Assembly: GCA_019058445.1 (NCBI GenBank)
Contig: JAHPZA010000009.1
Coordinates: 124,001-188,000, forward strand
Length of the DNA stretch: 64,000 bases
Source: Promethearchaeota archaeon
Lineage (GTDB): Archaea; Asgardarchaeota; Lokiarchaeia; Sigyniarchaeales; SOKP01
Direction: 5' to 3'
A program made the position numbers and the translations under genes. Numbering within the stretch: position 1 is the stretch's first letter; every line of letters starts with the position of its first letter. The notes below the pieces were generated by a model. That model was not told where the DNA came from, did no database searches, and worked only from the letters and a program-made list of their open reading frames with translations. This document shows positions 38,604 through 48,884 of the stretch, in pieces.

Positions 38604-38873
38604 AGGAAGTGTGTAATTGATCTAGATGATTCAACAGATATTTTTAAAGCGAAAGAAGTTCTTGGAGACATATTCTGCATCTCTGGTAATGTTATGGAGA
38701 GGCTTCTTACATTTGGTACTCCTCAAAAAGTTGAGGATTATTCTAAAAAATTAATTGATATTGTCGGAGAGGGAGGAGGATTTGTTTTAAAAGGAGAGGC
38801 TCCAAGAGAAGCAAAAGCTGAAAATATTAAAGCTATGGTTAATGTGGCAAAAAATTGTAGAGCTGATACATAA
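38604..38873 (+). pseudogene. C-terminal remnant of a uroporphyrinogen-decarboxylase-family (MtaA-like) gene
   Basis: Directly after the TGA at 38601-38603 the same frame is open for 89 codons to TAA at 38871. It encodes a segment with the hallmark end of URO-D/MtaA proteins: TDIFKAKEVLGD, then an (F/I)xGN motif, then LTFGTPQKVEDYSKKLID and a GEGGGF strand, then ENIKAMV near the end. Normal members are about 330-400 residues, so only the last quarter remains. There is no proper start (the first in-frame ATG is near 38692). It is probably a decayed or recombined gene; a read-through fusion with the upstream regulator is less likely. Confidence 0.7.
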
Positions 38874-39069
38874 TTTTTAAATCTTATTGAAAAGTTTTAA
38901 TGATAGACTTCAAATCAAATAATTTTTAATAGTAGCTAAATAATTAATTACTAATTTTTTCTAATTTTTACTCAGGATTACTTAATCTTTATAGATAGTT
39001 TTATATTAAAATAAGTTTCAAGATATAATTAAAACACTTCATTTAAAAACCAAATATATTTGATGTATT

Positions 39070-40470
39070 ATGAATGAGAGGAAAGAAGGATCATTAGAAG
39101 GATATTCAACGAAATTCGCTGTTTTTTATTCCTTCGGGCAATTGAGTGATGTAATCGGATACCAAATGTTTGTGTTTCTAATTTTCACATTTTATTACGC
39201 TGTTGTTGGATTAAATATCAATTTAATATCAATTGGATTTATTATCTGGAGCATTTGGAACGCGATTAATGATCCCATGATTGGAACTCTTTCAGATCGC
39301 ACAAATACAAGATGGGGTAGAAGAAAACCATATGTCCTTATTGGATTTATTCCCTACTGCATTATTACAGTTCTTCTCTGGACACCCCCAATAGACGCGG
39401 AAGTTCTAACTTTTATCTATTTTATAATAACCATACTTTTATTTGATACTATTTATACCTCATATTCTATGGGACAGGCAAGCATGTTTCCAGAGCTTTT
39501 TAAAAATGAAGAAGAACGAACTAAAGCAAATAACATTCGGCAAATTTTTACTATTATTGGTTTAATTGCGGCATTTGTAATGCCAACTTTCTTTATTCCT
39601 AAGCTTGATAGCCCTAAATATTTTTTGAATTACAGATATGCGGGAATGTTTGCGGCATTTTTAATATTTATTTTTGGCCTAACTTTTATTAAATTTGGAA
39701 CAAAAATACCTGCGGAATTTACAGAAGATTACAAGACAGCTCCTCCCTTTTTTAAATCATTAAAAACATCTTTGAAAAATAAATCGTTCAGATGGTACGT
39801 AATTATACATTTTACGAACTGGTATGTTTATTCAATGCTTCCTACTATTTTCCCACTTTACGGTAGTTTTGTGTTAGGGATTAAAGAAGGAGAATCTATA
39901 TTGATTGGATTGTTGTTAGCTTTGACATTTATATCTGCTGTTTTTTTTATGCTCATATGGCGTACTATTGGGCTAAAATTGGGAGTGAAAAAAGGGATAA
40001 TGATTTCTCAAACGGTTTTCATTTTAGCTTTATTGCCCTATATGTGGATATCAAGTTTCACTGAGGCTTTATTAGTATCTTTTCTTGTCGGACTCGGTCT
40101 TTCCGGCTCATTACTTTATTTAGATATTCTCATTGCTTCAGTTATGGATGAAGATGAATTAAATACAGGTGTAAGAAGGACTGGAGGAATTTATGGGATT
40201 AGCACATTCATTTTGAGATATGCTTCAATATTTATGATCCTTTCTATTAGTCTTGTATTCAATTCAGTAGGGTGGGCGGTTTTTGATCCAAAAGGGGCAT
40301 CCCAAGAAACCATATTTGGTCTTAGGCTTTTAATGTTTGCATTTCCAGCAACAGCATTATTTATAGGGATATTAGCTACGATTAAGTTTCCTATTTCCAA
40401 AGACAGATATACTGAAATAAAACAAAAATTGGAAAAATTACATCAAGAAAAAAGAGAGAAAACAGCTTAA
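39070..40470 (+). CDS. GPH-family (MelB-like) sugar:cation symporter, copy 2
   Basis: A 466-residue protein with about twelve membrane helices. It has the GPH loop motif NAINDPMIGTLSDR...GRRKPYVLIG, and the later VRRTGGIYGISTF segment matches helix 10 of the family. It is a distant paralogue of 15925-17313. It precedes the glycyl-radical locus tail-to-tail and may import a substrate for it, but this is inference. Confidence 0.87.
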   Translation: MNERKEGSLEGYSTKFAVFYSFGQLSDVIGYQMFVFLIFTFYYAVVGLNINLISIGFIIWSIWNAINDPMIGTLSDRTNTRWGRRKPYVLIGFIPYCIITVLLWTPPIDAEVLTFIYFIITILLFDTIYTSYSMGQASMFPELFKNEEERTKANNIRQIFTIIGLIAAFVMPTFFIPKLDSPKYFLNYRYAGMFAAFLIFIFGLTFIKFGTKIPAEFTEDYKTAPPFFKSLKTSLKNKSFRWYVIIHFTNWYVYSMLPTIFPLYGSFVLGIKEGESILIGLLLALTFISAVFFMLIWRTIGLKLGVKKGIMISQTVFILALLPYMWISSFTEALLVSFLVGLGLSGSLLYLDILIASVMDEDELNTGVRRTGGIYGISTFILRYASIFMILSISLVFNSVGWAVFDPKGASQETIFGLRLLMFAFPATALFIGILATIKFPISKDRYTEIKQKLEKLHQEKREKTA

Positions 40471-40538
40471 TAATGAAAATTTAATATCAATTCTTTTTGT
40501 TTTCTTTATTATATTATATAACTTTGTAATATTGTGGT

Positions 40539-43115
40539 TTAAATCATTGAATGTTCAGTTCGGGATATTACTTCATCTTGAATTTCTTTTCCTAAATCAA
40601 CAAAGTATGCACTATAGCCCCCAACCTTAACGATAACATTTCTATATTTTTCGCGATCTTTTTGAGCTGCCAATAAAACTTCTTTAGAAACCACAGTGGG
40701 CTGAAGTTGTTCCCCTCCTAGTTCGAAGTATGTTTTTATCAATGAGATCCATTTATTCTTCGCCTCCTCCGTTTTTCCAATTCCAGAGGGATGCATTCGA
40801 ATATTCACGGCACAACCACAGACATGCTCAAAGTCAAGTGCTGCAACGGATCTTAAAACGCCAGTTACGCCATTCTCTTCTACATTATATGGATTACAAC
40901 TAGATGCTAATGGTTTTCCTGCTAATCTACCATCTGGAGTTGCTAATGATACCCTGCCCACATATGTATGACTTGTCATGCTAATGATAAATGGAGCATA
41001 AATGCCGTCCTTATATGTCTTGTACTTATATGTTTCTTCAAACATGCGAGATGTAACTTCTCTGGAGAGTTCATCGCATTCTGGATTTCCATTTCCCCAT
41101 TTACCATCAAGATCTAGGATTAACTGGTGAATCCATTCATACCCGTGTGTAAAATTATTATCAATCGCATCAACAAGCTCTTTCAATGAAAATTTTCTTT
41201 GTTCAAAAACTAATTTTTTTATCACGTACAAAGAATCAATAACATTAGCAATGCTAGCCAAAAAGAGGATACCTTCGCAATCGTAGATTGCTCCTCCTTG
41301 AGTCACATCCTTTCTATTTTCCAAACACCCTTGAACAAATGCAGATAAAAATGGTGAAGGCAAGAATTTAGCGTATATTTCATCTCTAATTTTTGTTGCG
41401 TCTACTATATGTTGGATAACATAATCCGATTGTTTATAAAAGGCTTGAAGGAACTCTTCAAATGTTTTAAATGATTCTGGTTCACCCGTTTTCGGACCGA
41501 TATCTTTTATAGGTCCTACTAAAGTCTTTGAATTCCCATTTCGTAGCGCAGTATCAAGTGTATTACATAATAATATTGCAGAGAAACCAATTCCCCCTGT
41601 CTTACCAGGAGTTGCCATGTCGACGCAGCCCGTGATGCAATATCCCTGAGCATCTTCTTCACTAACTCCTCGCTTAATTAACGCTTTTTTTCCAATATTA
41701 TCATTTAACATTGAGAGACTTGATACTCCCTTATATTGAAGGTCAGCAATTTTTAAATATAATTCATCTGGTGTTTCATCATGTAATCTTACTGCAAAGT
41801 TTAGGCAAGCCCTTGAACGTTCAACTGCGTCTAAAAGAAGATATGTCAATTTATTTGTGGCATCTTCTCCTGATTCCGTAAGCCCTCCTAACGTAACTGG
41901 TTCAGAGCCCTCATAACGTTGACTAAATTCTGAAAGAGCATCTGGATACGGACGTACATTATGACTCATTATTTTTAATATTAATTCTTCCAATAATTCA
42001 CGTGCTTCTTCAGGAGTAATTCTTCCTTCTTCCATATCACGTTTATAATAAGGGTAAAAGATTTGATCGAGACGACCAGGTCCATGAACATTAAAAGGAA
42101 GGGCTAAATCAACCGCAACTTTGAGAATCCAATATAGTTGTACAGCTTCTTGGAATGTTTTGGCAGGTTTTGATTTTACATTATTACATGCATCATACAT
42201 TTTAGATAATATAGCTTTTCTTATCGGATCATTGGTATTTTTAATTTCTTCCTTAAGTTTTTCAGTCAATCTCTTCCCGTATATCATTATCCCTTCCAGA
42301 GCTGTATCAAGGGAGGTTAAAAAATCTAGTTGTTCTGGTTTTAAATTATCATTCTTCTTGATTTCTTCCTGTACTTCTTCTCGCATGCCTAAAAATCCTT
42401 TTTGGATGGCAGTCTCATGGTCAAGAATTATATGTCCTTGCCAGCCCCCTATGACTGCATTATTTGAGATTATTGGTTGGTTTTGAGATTTTGTTATTGG
42501 TACATGACTAATGAAATCATAAAATTCACCTTTATAGATTTTTTTTTCTAAAAAAGTTTTCTCAATTAGTTCGGAAATCGTTTTTCCTTTCCAATAGGGA
42601 AATAACTCATTTAGAAGCATTTCTTTATCCTCTTCTTTTATTTGAAATGGATTTATCCTTCTTTGATCTAAAGGATGGCTTCCCATGGTTGGTATAGCAG
42701 CGCCCATCTCTTTTATCTCTTCTATATATTTAATAAGATCTATTCCTTTTTTATTCATATATTCTATAAAGGATTTGTTAAATTCCTTTTCAAATTTTCT
42801 CATGGCTTTTTTATCAATTTCAGTCTCGAGTATTTTGTTCCATATACCACGCTCTATATCAATAGGTATACCAAGGAAGCTTTCTGTCCATTTTCCCGCA
42901 ATACGATCATCAGGATTTATATAGATTTGCATCTTTTCATAAACATTTTTCATAGATAAAGCTATTCTAACACCAACAGATAAATTACTTCCCTCAGTTT
43001 CAGACCACTTTTCAGTGTAATATTTGGCTCTTTCAACAGAAATTAATGTCTTATCATCAAGAAACCTTCTACGAATATTTTTAATTCTTTCACTCGCATT
43101 ATCTATAATTTCCAT
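40539..43115 (-). CDS. Glycyl-radical enzyme (PFL/dehydratase-like), copy 1
   Basis: An 858-residue glycyl-radical enzyme. The radical site is KVGGY at 830-834 (Gly833), 25 residues from the end. The thiyl cysteine is C497 in ITGCVDM. The usual eliminase motif is CVE (as in glycerol dehydratase, CutC and HypD). Here the third residue is Asp (D499), so the chemistry may differ. The GRLDQIFYPYY and SRACLNFAVR segments fit the family. The reaction (dehydratase, lyase or decarboxylase) cannot be assigned. Copy 2 is at 46302-48884 and they probably share the activase at 45238. Confidence 0.9.
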   Translation of the reverse strand: MEIIDNASERIKNIRRRFLDDKTLISVERAKYYTEKWSETEGSNLSVGVRIALSMKNVYEKMQIYINPDDRIAGKWTESFLGIPIDIERGIWNKILETEIDKKAMRKFEKEFNKSFIEYMNKKGIDLIKYIEEIKEMGAAIPTMGSHPLDQRRINPFQIKEEDKEMLLNELFPYWKGKTISELIEKTFLEKKIYKGEFYDFISHVPITKSQNQPIISNNAVIGGWQGHIILDHETAIQKGFLGMREEVQEEIKKNDNLKPEQLDFLTSLDTALEGIMIYGKRLTEKLKEEIKNTNDPIRKAILSKMYDACNNVKSKPAKTFQEAVQLYWILKVAVDLALPFNVHGPGRLDQIFYPYYKRDMEEGRITPEEARELLEELILKIMSHNVRPYPDALSEFSQRYEGSEPVTLGGLTESGEDATNKLTYLLLDAVERSRACLNFAVRLHDETPDELYLKIADLQYKGVSSLSMLNDNIGKKALIKRGVSEEDAQGYCITGCVDMATPGKTGGIGFSAILLCNTLDTALRNGNSKTLVGPIKDIGPKTGEPESFKTFEEFLQAFYKQSDYVIQHIVDATKIRDEIYAKFLPSPFLSAFVQGCLENRKDVTQGGAIYDCEGILFLASIANVIDSLYVIKKLVFEQRKFSLKELVDAIDNNFTHGYEWIHQLILDLDGKWGNGNPECDELSREVTSRMFEETYKYKTYKDGIYAPFIISMTSHTYVGRVSLATPDGRLAGKPLASSCNPYNVEENGVTGVLRSVAALDFEHVCGCAVNIRMHPSGIGKTEEAKNKWISLIKTYFELGGEQLQPTVVSKEVLLAAQKDREKYRNVIVKVGGYSAYFVDLGKEIQDEVISRTEHSMI

Positions 43116-43443
43116 ATATCAATCACCCATCAAAATTTGTTTTTACTAATATATGTATATTATGATAAATAATGCATATTACAATATTTAAACGTTTGGA
43201 ATAATTGCGATTTATCAAACATTAGAAATCTACTGATATATTTATATATAATGATGATTAATCTTCTAATTAAAATTGAAGTTAATTGTGTTAATGAGAG
43301 AAAATTTTATTAGATATATAAGAGAAAGCAATGAAGATCTTTTTAAATAATAATCTATAAATTTATTGGTTATTAATATGAAAATATTTGTTATATGTTG
43401 ATTGAATTATATATTTTTTTAAAATAAATGAGTATAGTAAAAA
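43116..43443. other. Divergent intergenic region between glycyl-radical enzyme 1 and membrane protein copy 3
   Basis: 328 AT-rich bases with no gene. A TATGATAAATAAT-like element (43161-43173) lies about 46 bases upstream of enzyme 1, and a similar TATGATAATAAAT element lies about 35 bases upstream of enzyme 2 (48919-48931), so they may be matched promoter or operator parts. An 8-base palindrome AAACGTTT is at about 43189-43196. These assignments are by eye only. Confidence 0.4.
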
Positions 43444-44205
43444 ATGGGCATAGAAGAAATATCTCAAATTGAATTAACTATTGTATTTTTTGACATAATT
43501 TTTGTAATAATTTCAACAATTATATCAATTAAAACAATTCTTAAATATTTTGGTTTAAGGAAAAAAGTTTTCTTAACAGCTGGATTTACTTGGCTCTCTC
43601 TTAGTACTACATATTGGTCAACTTCACTGGCTTGTTTTTACCATCTTTTGTTTGAAAGACCCATTAATTCTCAATTTTATATTGTCGTAAATAATGTTCA
43701 AACTGGGTTTATACTAATGTTTTGGATATATACGTTTTGTCTCCTAATCTACCCAGAGAGAAAAAAAGCAATACTCATACCATTTTTTACAATAACTATT
43801 ATTTTAGAGACTATTCTGATAGTCTTAATTATTGTAGCTCCTTACTATGTTGCTACGACTACAGGCTATTGTATGATAAAACCTGAAATATATTCTATTA
43901 TATTCAAATTTTTTGTTCTTATTGTGATTTTTATTTCTATCGTTATTTTTTATAGAGAATCAATGAAATCTGAAAAGCCAGAAATTCGATGGAAGGCAAG
44001 TTTTTTACTACTAGCGATGATATCTTATGGTATTAGTTTATTTGAGATTGTATATGTCGGTTTTTTCATTGAATCAATAACAATTATTACTCTTATAGTG
44101 ATAATCATATTTAGATTTTTCTTAATATCGAGTGCCATTGAATTTTATCTTGGTTTTTTTTTACCAAATAAAATAGCAAAATGGATAATAAAAGAGGAAG
44201 AATAA
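43444..44205 (+). CDS. Seven-helix integral membrane protein, copy 3 of 3
   Basis: A 253-residue membrane protein with about seven helices, homologous to 431-1165 and 37101-37820. It has an ILKYFGLRKK element after helix 1, GFTWLSLSTTYWS, a charged loop (SEKPEIRWK) and the SAIEFYLGFFLP ending. It lies inside the glycyl-radical locus, divergent from enzyme 1 and 191 bases upstream of a winged-helix regulator. That position makes a sensing or transport role in the pathway plausible, but nothing in the sequence proves it. Confidence 0.72.
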   Translation: MGIEEISQIELTIVFFDIIFVIISTIISIKTILKYFGLRKKVFLTAGFTWLSLSTTYWSTSLACFYHLLFERPINSQFYIVVNNVQTGFILMFWIYTFCLLIYPERKKAILIPFFTITIILETILIVLIIVAPYYVATTTGYCMIKPEIYSIIFKFFVLIVIFISIVIFYRESMKSEKPEIRWKASFLLLAMISYGISLFEIVYVGFFIESITIITLIVIIIFRFFLISSAIEFYLGFFLPNKIAKWIIKEEE

Positions 44206-44396
44206 TTTAATCAGGTTCTATAATTATTTTATAGTTAATTTAACAATAAAGATTTCAAATGTTCAAACCATAGAAGTAATTTATAAATTATTAATTATTT
44301 TTTAAAACTTTAATCAACCAATATAAGCTTGAAATTAAAAGGTTCTAAGAAAATTAGTAGCTAATTTGAAATTAAATAAAAAAATATTATAAAAAA

Positions 44397-45110
44397 ATGA
44401 CTGATATCGAAAAATTAATGGAAAAATTAAAGAAACGAATTGAATTCATGAAACTATTATCTAGCGTTCCTAAACTACGTATTTTGTTATTGCTTCTTAT
44501 ATTTCGAAAATTAAGCCTTGCTCAGCTAAGTAAGTTATTAGGAAGGACTAAGGCGACAGTAACTCATCATATTAAGAAATTTGAAACCTCCGGAATTATA
44601 AAAACCTCGAGAAAGGAAGCTCGTGGTTCCATTGATGCAAAACTTTATGAACTAGATCCTGATTTCTTTGAATTAGTAGAATTGAGTTTTGATAAGTTTC
44701 AGTCACTCGAACAAAATGAAAGTAGAGAATTATTACATTATGTGCTTTTGAGAGATAAATGGATGTTTGAAGTTTTTAGAAATATTCTAAATTTTGCTAA
44801 TCGATTTTATCAAGAGATTGATGAGAGGTTCTTAACAGATAATTCAGATTTTATTAAACAAACTAAAGATTTTTATTTTAAGAGTCCTGTCGATTATGAT
44901 ATTTGGTTTCTCACTGAAGATGGAAAAAAATCTTATGATAAAGCTGTTATCCAATTTAAAGAACGAATTAATAAAATTGTTGAGGACGATACTAAAAAAG
45001 GAAAATTAGTTGTAAGACCATATTGTATTCTTAATCTTGTTCTTCCTCTCAAAAAATTATCTGAGTTTGATCTTGAAAGAAAGAGAATAATGGATTTTTT
45101 AGGAAGTTAA
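44397..45110 (+). CDS. ArsR-like winged-helix regulator
   Basis: A 237-residue protein. Residues about 15-85 form a winged helix (VPKLRILLLLLIFRKLSLAQ, then LGRTKATVTHHIKKFE as recognition helix, and a wing with SRKEARGS). The C-terminal about 150 residues are helical and could sense a ligand or dimerise. It sits between the two glycyl-radical enzymes and is the likely local regulator. Confidence 0.78.
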   Translation: MTDIEKLMEKLKKRIEFMKLLSSVPKLRILLLLLIFRKLSLAQLSKLLGRTKATVTHHIKKFETSGIIKTSRKEARGSIDAKLYELDPDFFELVELSFDKFQSLEQNESRELLHYVLLRDKWMFEVFRNILNFANRFYQEIDERFLTDNSDFIKQTKDFYFKSPVDYDIWFLTEDGKKSYDKAVIQFKERINKIVEDDTKKGKLVVRPYCILNLVLPLKKLSEFDLERKRIMDFLGS

Positions 45111-45237
45111 TTATATTATAATGATTTTAAATTTCCAACATTAAATCAGTTCGATTTAAATTATAATCGGATTATTGTAGGATTTATTTTACTATTTTAG
45201 GATTAAAATTAAGTATTTAAATGGAAGAATTTGTGTT

Positions 45238-46146
45238 TTAACGATTACAAACGACTTGAAAATTATATTGCTCAAATGTTTTAGTAATTTCTTCTAATTC
45301 TTCTTCAGTTAAATCTCCCATATCTTTATATAAGTGCCCTTTGCCCACTTTCTCATATTTCGTTTTCGCCATTTTATTATATGGCATTAAATGAACTGAA
45401 CCAGAATAATGGATTTTTTTTAAAAAATTTGCGATACCTTCAATAGTTTTAAGATCGGTATTAACGCCAGGAATAATGGGAATACGTGCGATAATTCTAT
45501 TACTTCCCACCTTGGAGTGAATTTTAGCAAAATTATTTAGGATTTTTTCATTAGAAACAAATGTGAATTTCTTATGTTCATATGAGTCAGGATGTTTTAT
45601 ATCGAATAGAAATAGATCAACTAAATTAACAAGATTTTCAATAAGATCTTCTTTAAAAAATCCACAAGTTTCTATTGCGGTATGAATTCCTTTCTGTTTA
45701 AACGATTTGAGAAGTTCTAATAGAAATTTTGATTGGAAGGTCGGTTCTCCTCCCGAAATGGTGATACCTCCCCCAGATGTTTCATAAAATGGTTTATCTA
45801 GTTCTGCTATATTCACAACTTTATCAACCAACATTGATTTCCCTATTAGCTGCATAACTTCATTCGGACAAGCTTCTACGCAATTTGCACATAAAGAACA
45901 TAAATCCTTATCTTTTATAACTCCATTAACTGTTAATTTAAGTGCTTTATTAGGACATGCTTCCACGCATAACCCACATTTTTTACATTTTTCTTTAAAA
46001 TATGAAATTTCTGGTTTTAACTCCTGAGATTCGGGATTATGACACCATAAACAGCGTAAAGGACAACCTTTTAGGAATATGATAGTGCGGATTCCAGGAC
46101 CATCATAAACAGCATAATGTTGAATATCGAATACTATTCCTTCCAT
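45238..46146 (-). CDS. Glycyl-radical enzyme activase (radical SAM)
   Basis: A 302-residue activating enzyme. The radical-SAM cluster motif is C28-x3-C32-x2-C35, followed by two 4Fe-4S ferredoxin clusters (CKKCGLCVEACP and CSLCANCVEACP), the SAM-binding GGGITISGGEP segment and the IIPGVN segment. The two-ferredoxin insert marks the group that activates dehydratase-type glycyl-radical enzymes rather than PFL-AE, which lacks it. It follows enzyme 2 by 155 bases on the same strand and is the only activase in the window, so it probably serves both enzymes. Confidence 0.93.
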   Translation of the reverse strand: MEGIVFDIQHYAVYDGPGIRTIIFLKGCPLRCLWCHNPESQELKPEISYFKEKCKKCGLCVEACPNKALKLTVNGVIKDKDLCSLCANCVEACPNEVMQLIGKSMLVDKVVNIAELDKPFYETSGGGITISGGEPTFQSKFLLELLKSFKQKGIHTAIETCGFFKEDLIENLVNLVDLFLFDIKHPDSYEHKKFTFVSNEKILNNFAKIHSKVGSNRIIARIPIIPGVNTDLKTIEGIANFLKKIHYSGSVHLMPYNKMAKTKYEKVGKGHLYKDMGDLTEEELEEITKTFEQYNFQVVCNR

Positions 46147-46301
46147 CGGACTTTCTTGTTAATTGTTATTAATTAAGTATTTCTAAAATTTCTAATGTAA
46201 TATTAATTAAATGAAATTTGATAAAAAAAAATGAATCTTCAATGAAAAATTATTCTTTTTAATTAAAAAATTAGGTTGATTAATAATAATATCTGGATTT
46301 T

Positions 46302-48884
46302 TTATACTCTGTCGTGTTCGGTTCTAGATATAATCTCATCTTGGATCTCTTTACCTAAGTCTGTAAAATAAGCAGAATAGCCTCCAACTTTGACAATGAT
46401 ATTTCTATAATTAACTGGATCCTTTTGAGCTGCTTTAAGAACTTCCGTAGAAACCACAGTGGGTTGTAGTTGTTCTCCTCCTAATTTAAAATATGTTTTT
46501 ATCAAAGAGATCCATTTCTTCTTACCATCTTCAGATTTGCCAATTCCGGAAGGATGCATTCGAATATTTACAGCACATCCCATAACATGTTCGTAGGGGA
46601 GAGCTGAAACAGAACGCAATACACCAGTTGGTCCATGCTCTTCAACATTATAAGGATTACAACTTGCTGCGAATGGTTTTGCGGCGAGTCTGCCATCGGG
46701 GGTAGCAATTGAAATCCTCCCATCATAAGTGTGGGTTGTCATGCTATTAATAAAGGGAGCAAAGAATCCATCCCTGAATGTCCGATATTTATAAGTTTCT
46801 TCAAACATGTGGGAACTGACTTTTTTTGCGAGTTCATCTGACTCTGGATTGCCGTTGCCCCATTTTCCGTCTAAATCCAGGATTAATTTATGAATCCATT
46901 CATACCCATTACTATAATTGTTATCAATGGCATCAATTAGCTCTCGTAATGAGAATTTTTTCTCTTCAAATACTAATTTCTTAATAACATACAGAGAATC
47001 TATAGTATTGGCAATACTCGTCATGAAAAGTATTCCCTCACAATCATAAATCGCACCTCCATCTGCAATATCTTTTTTATTTTCAAGGCAGCCCTGCATG
47101 AATGCTGATATTAATGGAGCAGGTAAGTATTTTGCATAAAGGCTATCTCTAATAATGGCAGCATCAACAATTTTTTTAATCATATTATCGGCTTGAGCAT
47201 AAAATGCTCCCAAAAATTCATCAAAATTTTTAAATGATTCTGGTTCACCTGTCTTTAGACCAACATTTTTAACGAGTCCAATCAGAGTCATTGCATCTCC
47301 ATTGCGAAGAGCCATATCAAGAGTTCGACATAGTAATATTGATGAAAAACCCTCTCCTCCTGTTTTTCCGGGAGAACACATATCAACACATCCAGTTATA
47401 GCATACCCATTGGCATCTTCATCTGTGAACCCTCGATTTTTTAATGCTTGAAGACTGATCTCGTCATTCATTAATGAAACACTAGAAACTCCATTATAAT
47501 GAAGATCAGCTACCTTCATTAACAATTCATCAGGAGTGTTATTATGGATTCTCACAGCAAAATTAAGGGATGCCTTTGATCTATCGGCCGCATCTAGCAT
47601 AATGTATGTTAGCGCATTTGTAGCATCTTCCCCCGATCCTGTAAGACCTCCCAAAGTCACTGGTTCAGAACCCTCATATCGTTGACTAAAATCACTTGAT
47701 GCGTTTGAATTTGGACGCATATTATGACTCATTACTTTTAAAAACAATTCTTCACATAGTTCACGCACTTCATCCTTTGTGATTCTTCCATCTTTCATAT
47801 CTTTAATGAAATAAGGATAAAATAATTGATCTAATCTTCCTGGAGCATGGACATTGAATGGAACTGCCAACTCTACAGCTGTTTTAACGGTCCAATATGA
47901 TTGAACTGCTTCACGAAACGTTTCAGCAGGATAGATAGGAACTTTGCGTGTGATTTCTAGTATCTTAGATAATATTTTCTTTCTTTCAGGATCTGATGTC
48001 CTATCTAACTCCTCTTCTATCTTTTTAATGAGCCTGCGTGCAAATATAATGACTCCTTCAAGAGCAATATCTATGGATCGTAAAAAATCCAATTCCTTTT
48101 CGGTGGAATAGGCCTTTTTATTTATCAATTCTTGGACATCCTGATGCATTGCCAGGATTCCCTTTTTAATCGGAGTTTCATGATCAAGGATTAAATGCCC
48201 CTGCCATACCCCAAGCGCGGATCCAAGTGATGTAACATAATCACTTTTGCCAGTCGTACGTGGTAAACTATCTATGAAATTTCCAAATTCGCCTGGATAA
48301 ATTCCGGATTCTTTAAATGCAATACCAAGTAAATCAGCAATAGTTTTTCCATTCCAATAAGGAAGTAATTCATTGAGTAGGAGATTTTTATCCTCCTCTT
48401 TAATTTGATAAGGATTTATTTTTCTTTTGTCCATGGTATCGGTTCCAAGACCAGGCATAGCTACTCCAATCTTTTTTGTATGAGTTAAGAGCTCTAATGG
48501 ATTTATTCCTTTGTTTTCCAAAAATTCCATCAAACATTTATTCCCATCACTGGCAAATTTACGCATTCGTTTTTTATCAAACTCAATCTCAAAAACTCCA
48601 TTAAATAATCCTCTTTCAATGTCTATCGGAATACCGAGAAAATTCTCCGTCCATGTCCCTACAATGCTATCATCCGGATCAACATCAAAATGCATGTTTT
48701 CATAGACATGTTTCATAGCCATTGCAACGCGAATCCCAACGGGAACTGGCTCACTTTTATTTTCTAATTCTTTCCACTTTTCAGTATAAAACTTCGCTCT
48801 CTCAATCGAAACGAAAGGAATTTCATCAAGAAACCTTTTTCGAAATCTTTTTATTCTTTCACTTGCATTATCTCTCAAATCCAA
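46302..48884 (-). CDS. Glycyl-radical enzyme (PFL/dehydratase-like), copy 2
   Basis: An 860-residue paralogue of 40539-43115, closely similar throughout. The radical motif is KVGGY (Gly835) and the active Cys is in ITGCVDM (about C499), again with Asp where CVE is usual. Differences cluster in the N-terminal half (for example SHVPITKSQ versus SLPRTTGKS), which may reflect different substrates. It is first in an operon with the activase. Confidence 0.9.
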   Translation of the reverse strand: MDLRDNASERIKRFRKRFLDEIPFVSIERAKFYTEKWKELENKSEPVPVGIRVAMAMKHVYENMHFDVDPDDSIVGTWTENFLGIPIDIERGLFNGVFEIEFDKKRMRKFASDGNKCLMEFLENKGINPLELLTHTKKIGVAMPGLGTDTMDKRKINPYQIKEEDKNLLLNELLPYWNGKTIADLLGIAFKESGIYPGEFGNFIDSLPRTTGKSDYVTSLGSALGVWQGHLILDHETPIKKGILAMHQDVQELINKKAYSTEKELDFLRSIDIALEGVIIFARRLIKKIEEELDRTSDPERKKILSKILEITRKVPIYPAETFREAVQSYWTVKTAVELAVPFNVHAPGRLDQLFYPYFIKDMKDGRITKDEVRELCEELFLKVMSHNMRPNSNASSDFSQRYEGSEPVTLGGLTGSGEDATNALTYIMLDAADRSKASLNFAVRIHNNTPDELLMKVADLHYNGVSSVSLMNDEISLQALKNRGFTDEDANGYAITGCVDMCSPGKTGGEGFSSILLCRTLDMALRNGDAMTLIGLVKNVGLKTGEPESFKNFDEFLGAFYAQADNMIKKIVDAAIIRDSLYAKYLPAPLISAFMQGCLENKKDIADGGAIYDCEGILFMTSIANTIDSLYVIKKLVFEEKKFSLRELIDAIDNNYSNGYEWIHKLILDLDGKWGNGNPESDELAKKVSSHMFEETYKYRTFRDGFFAPFINSMTTHTYDGRISIATPDGRLAAKPFAASCNPYNVEEHGPTGVLRSVSALPYEHVMGCAVNIRMHPSGIGKSEDGKKKWISLIKTYFKLGGEQLQPTVVSTEVLKAAQKDPVNYRNIIVKVGGYSAYFTDLGKEIQDEIISRTEHDRV

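Noticed and set aside
42121..42486. Plus-strand frames inside glycyl-radical enzyme 1
   Set aside because: They lie antisense to strongly conserved enzyme sequence.
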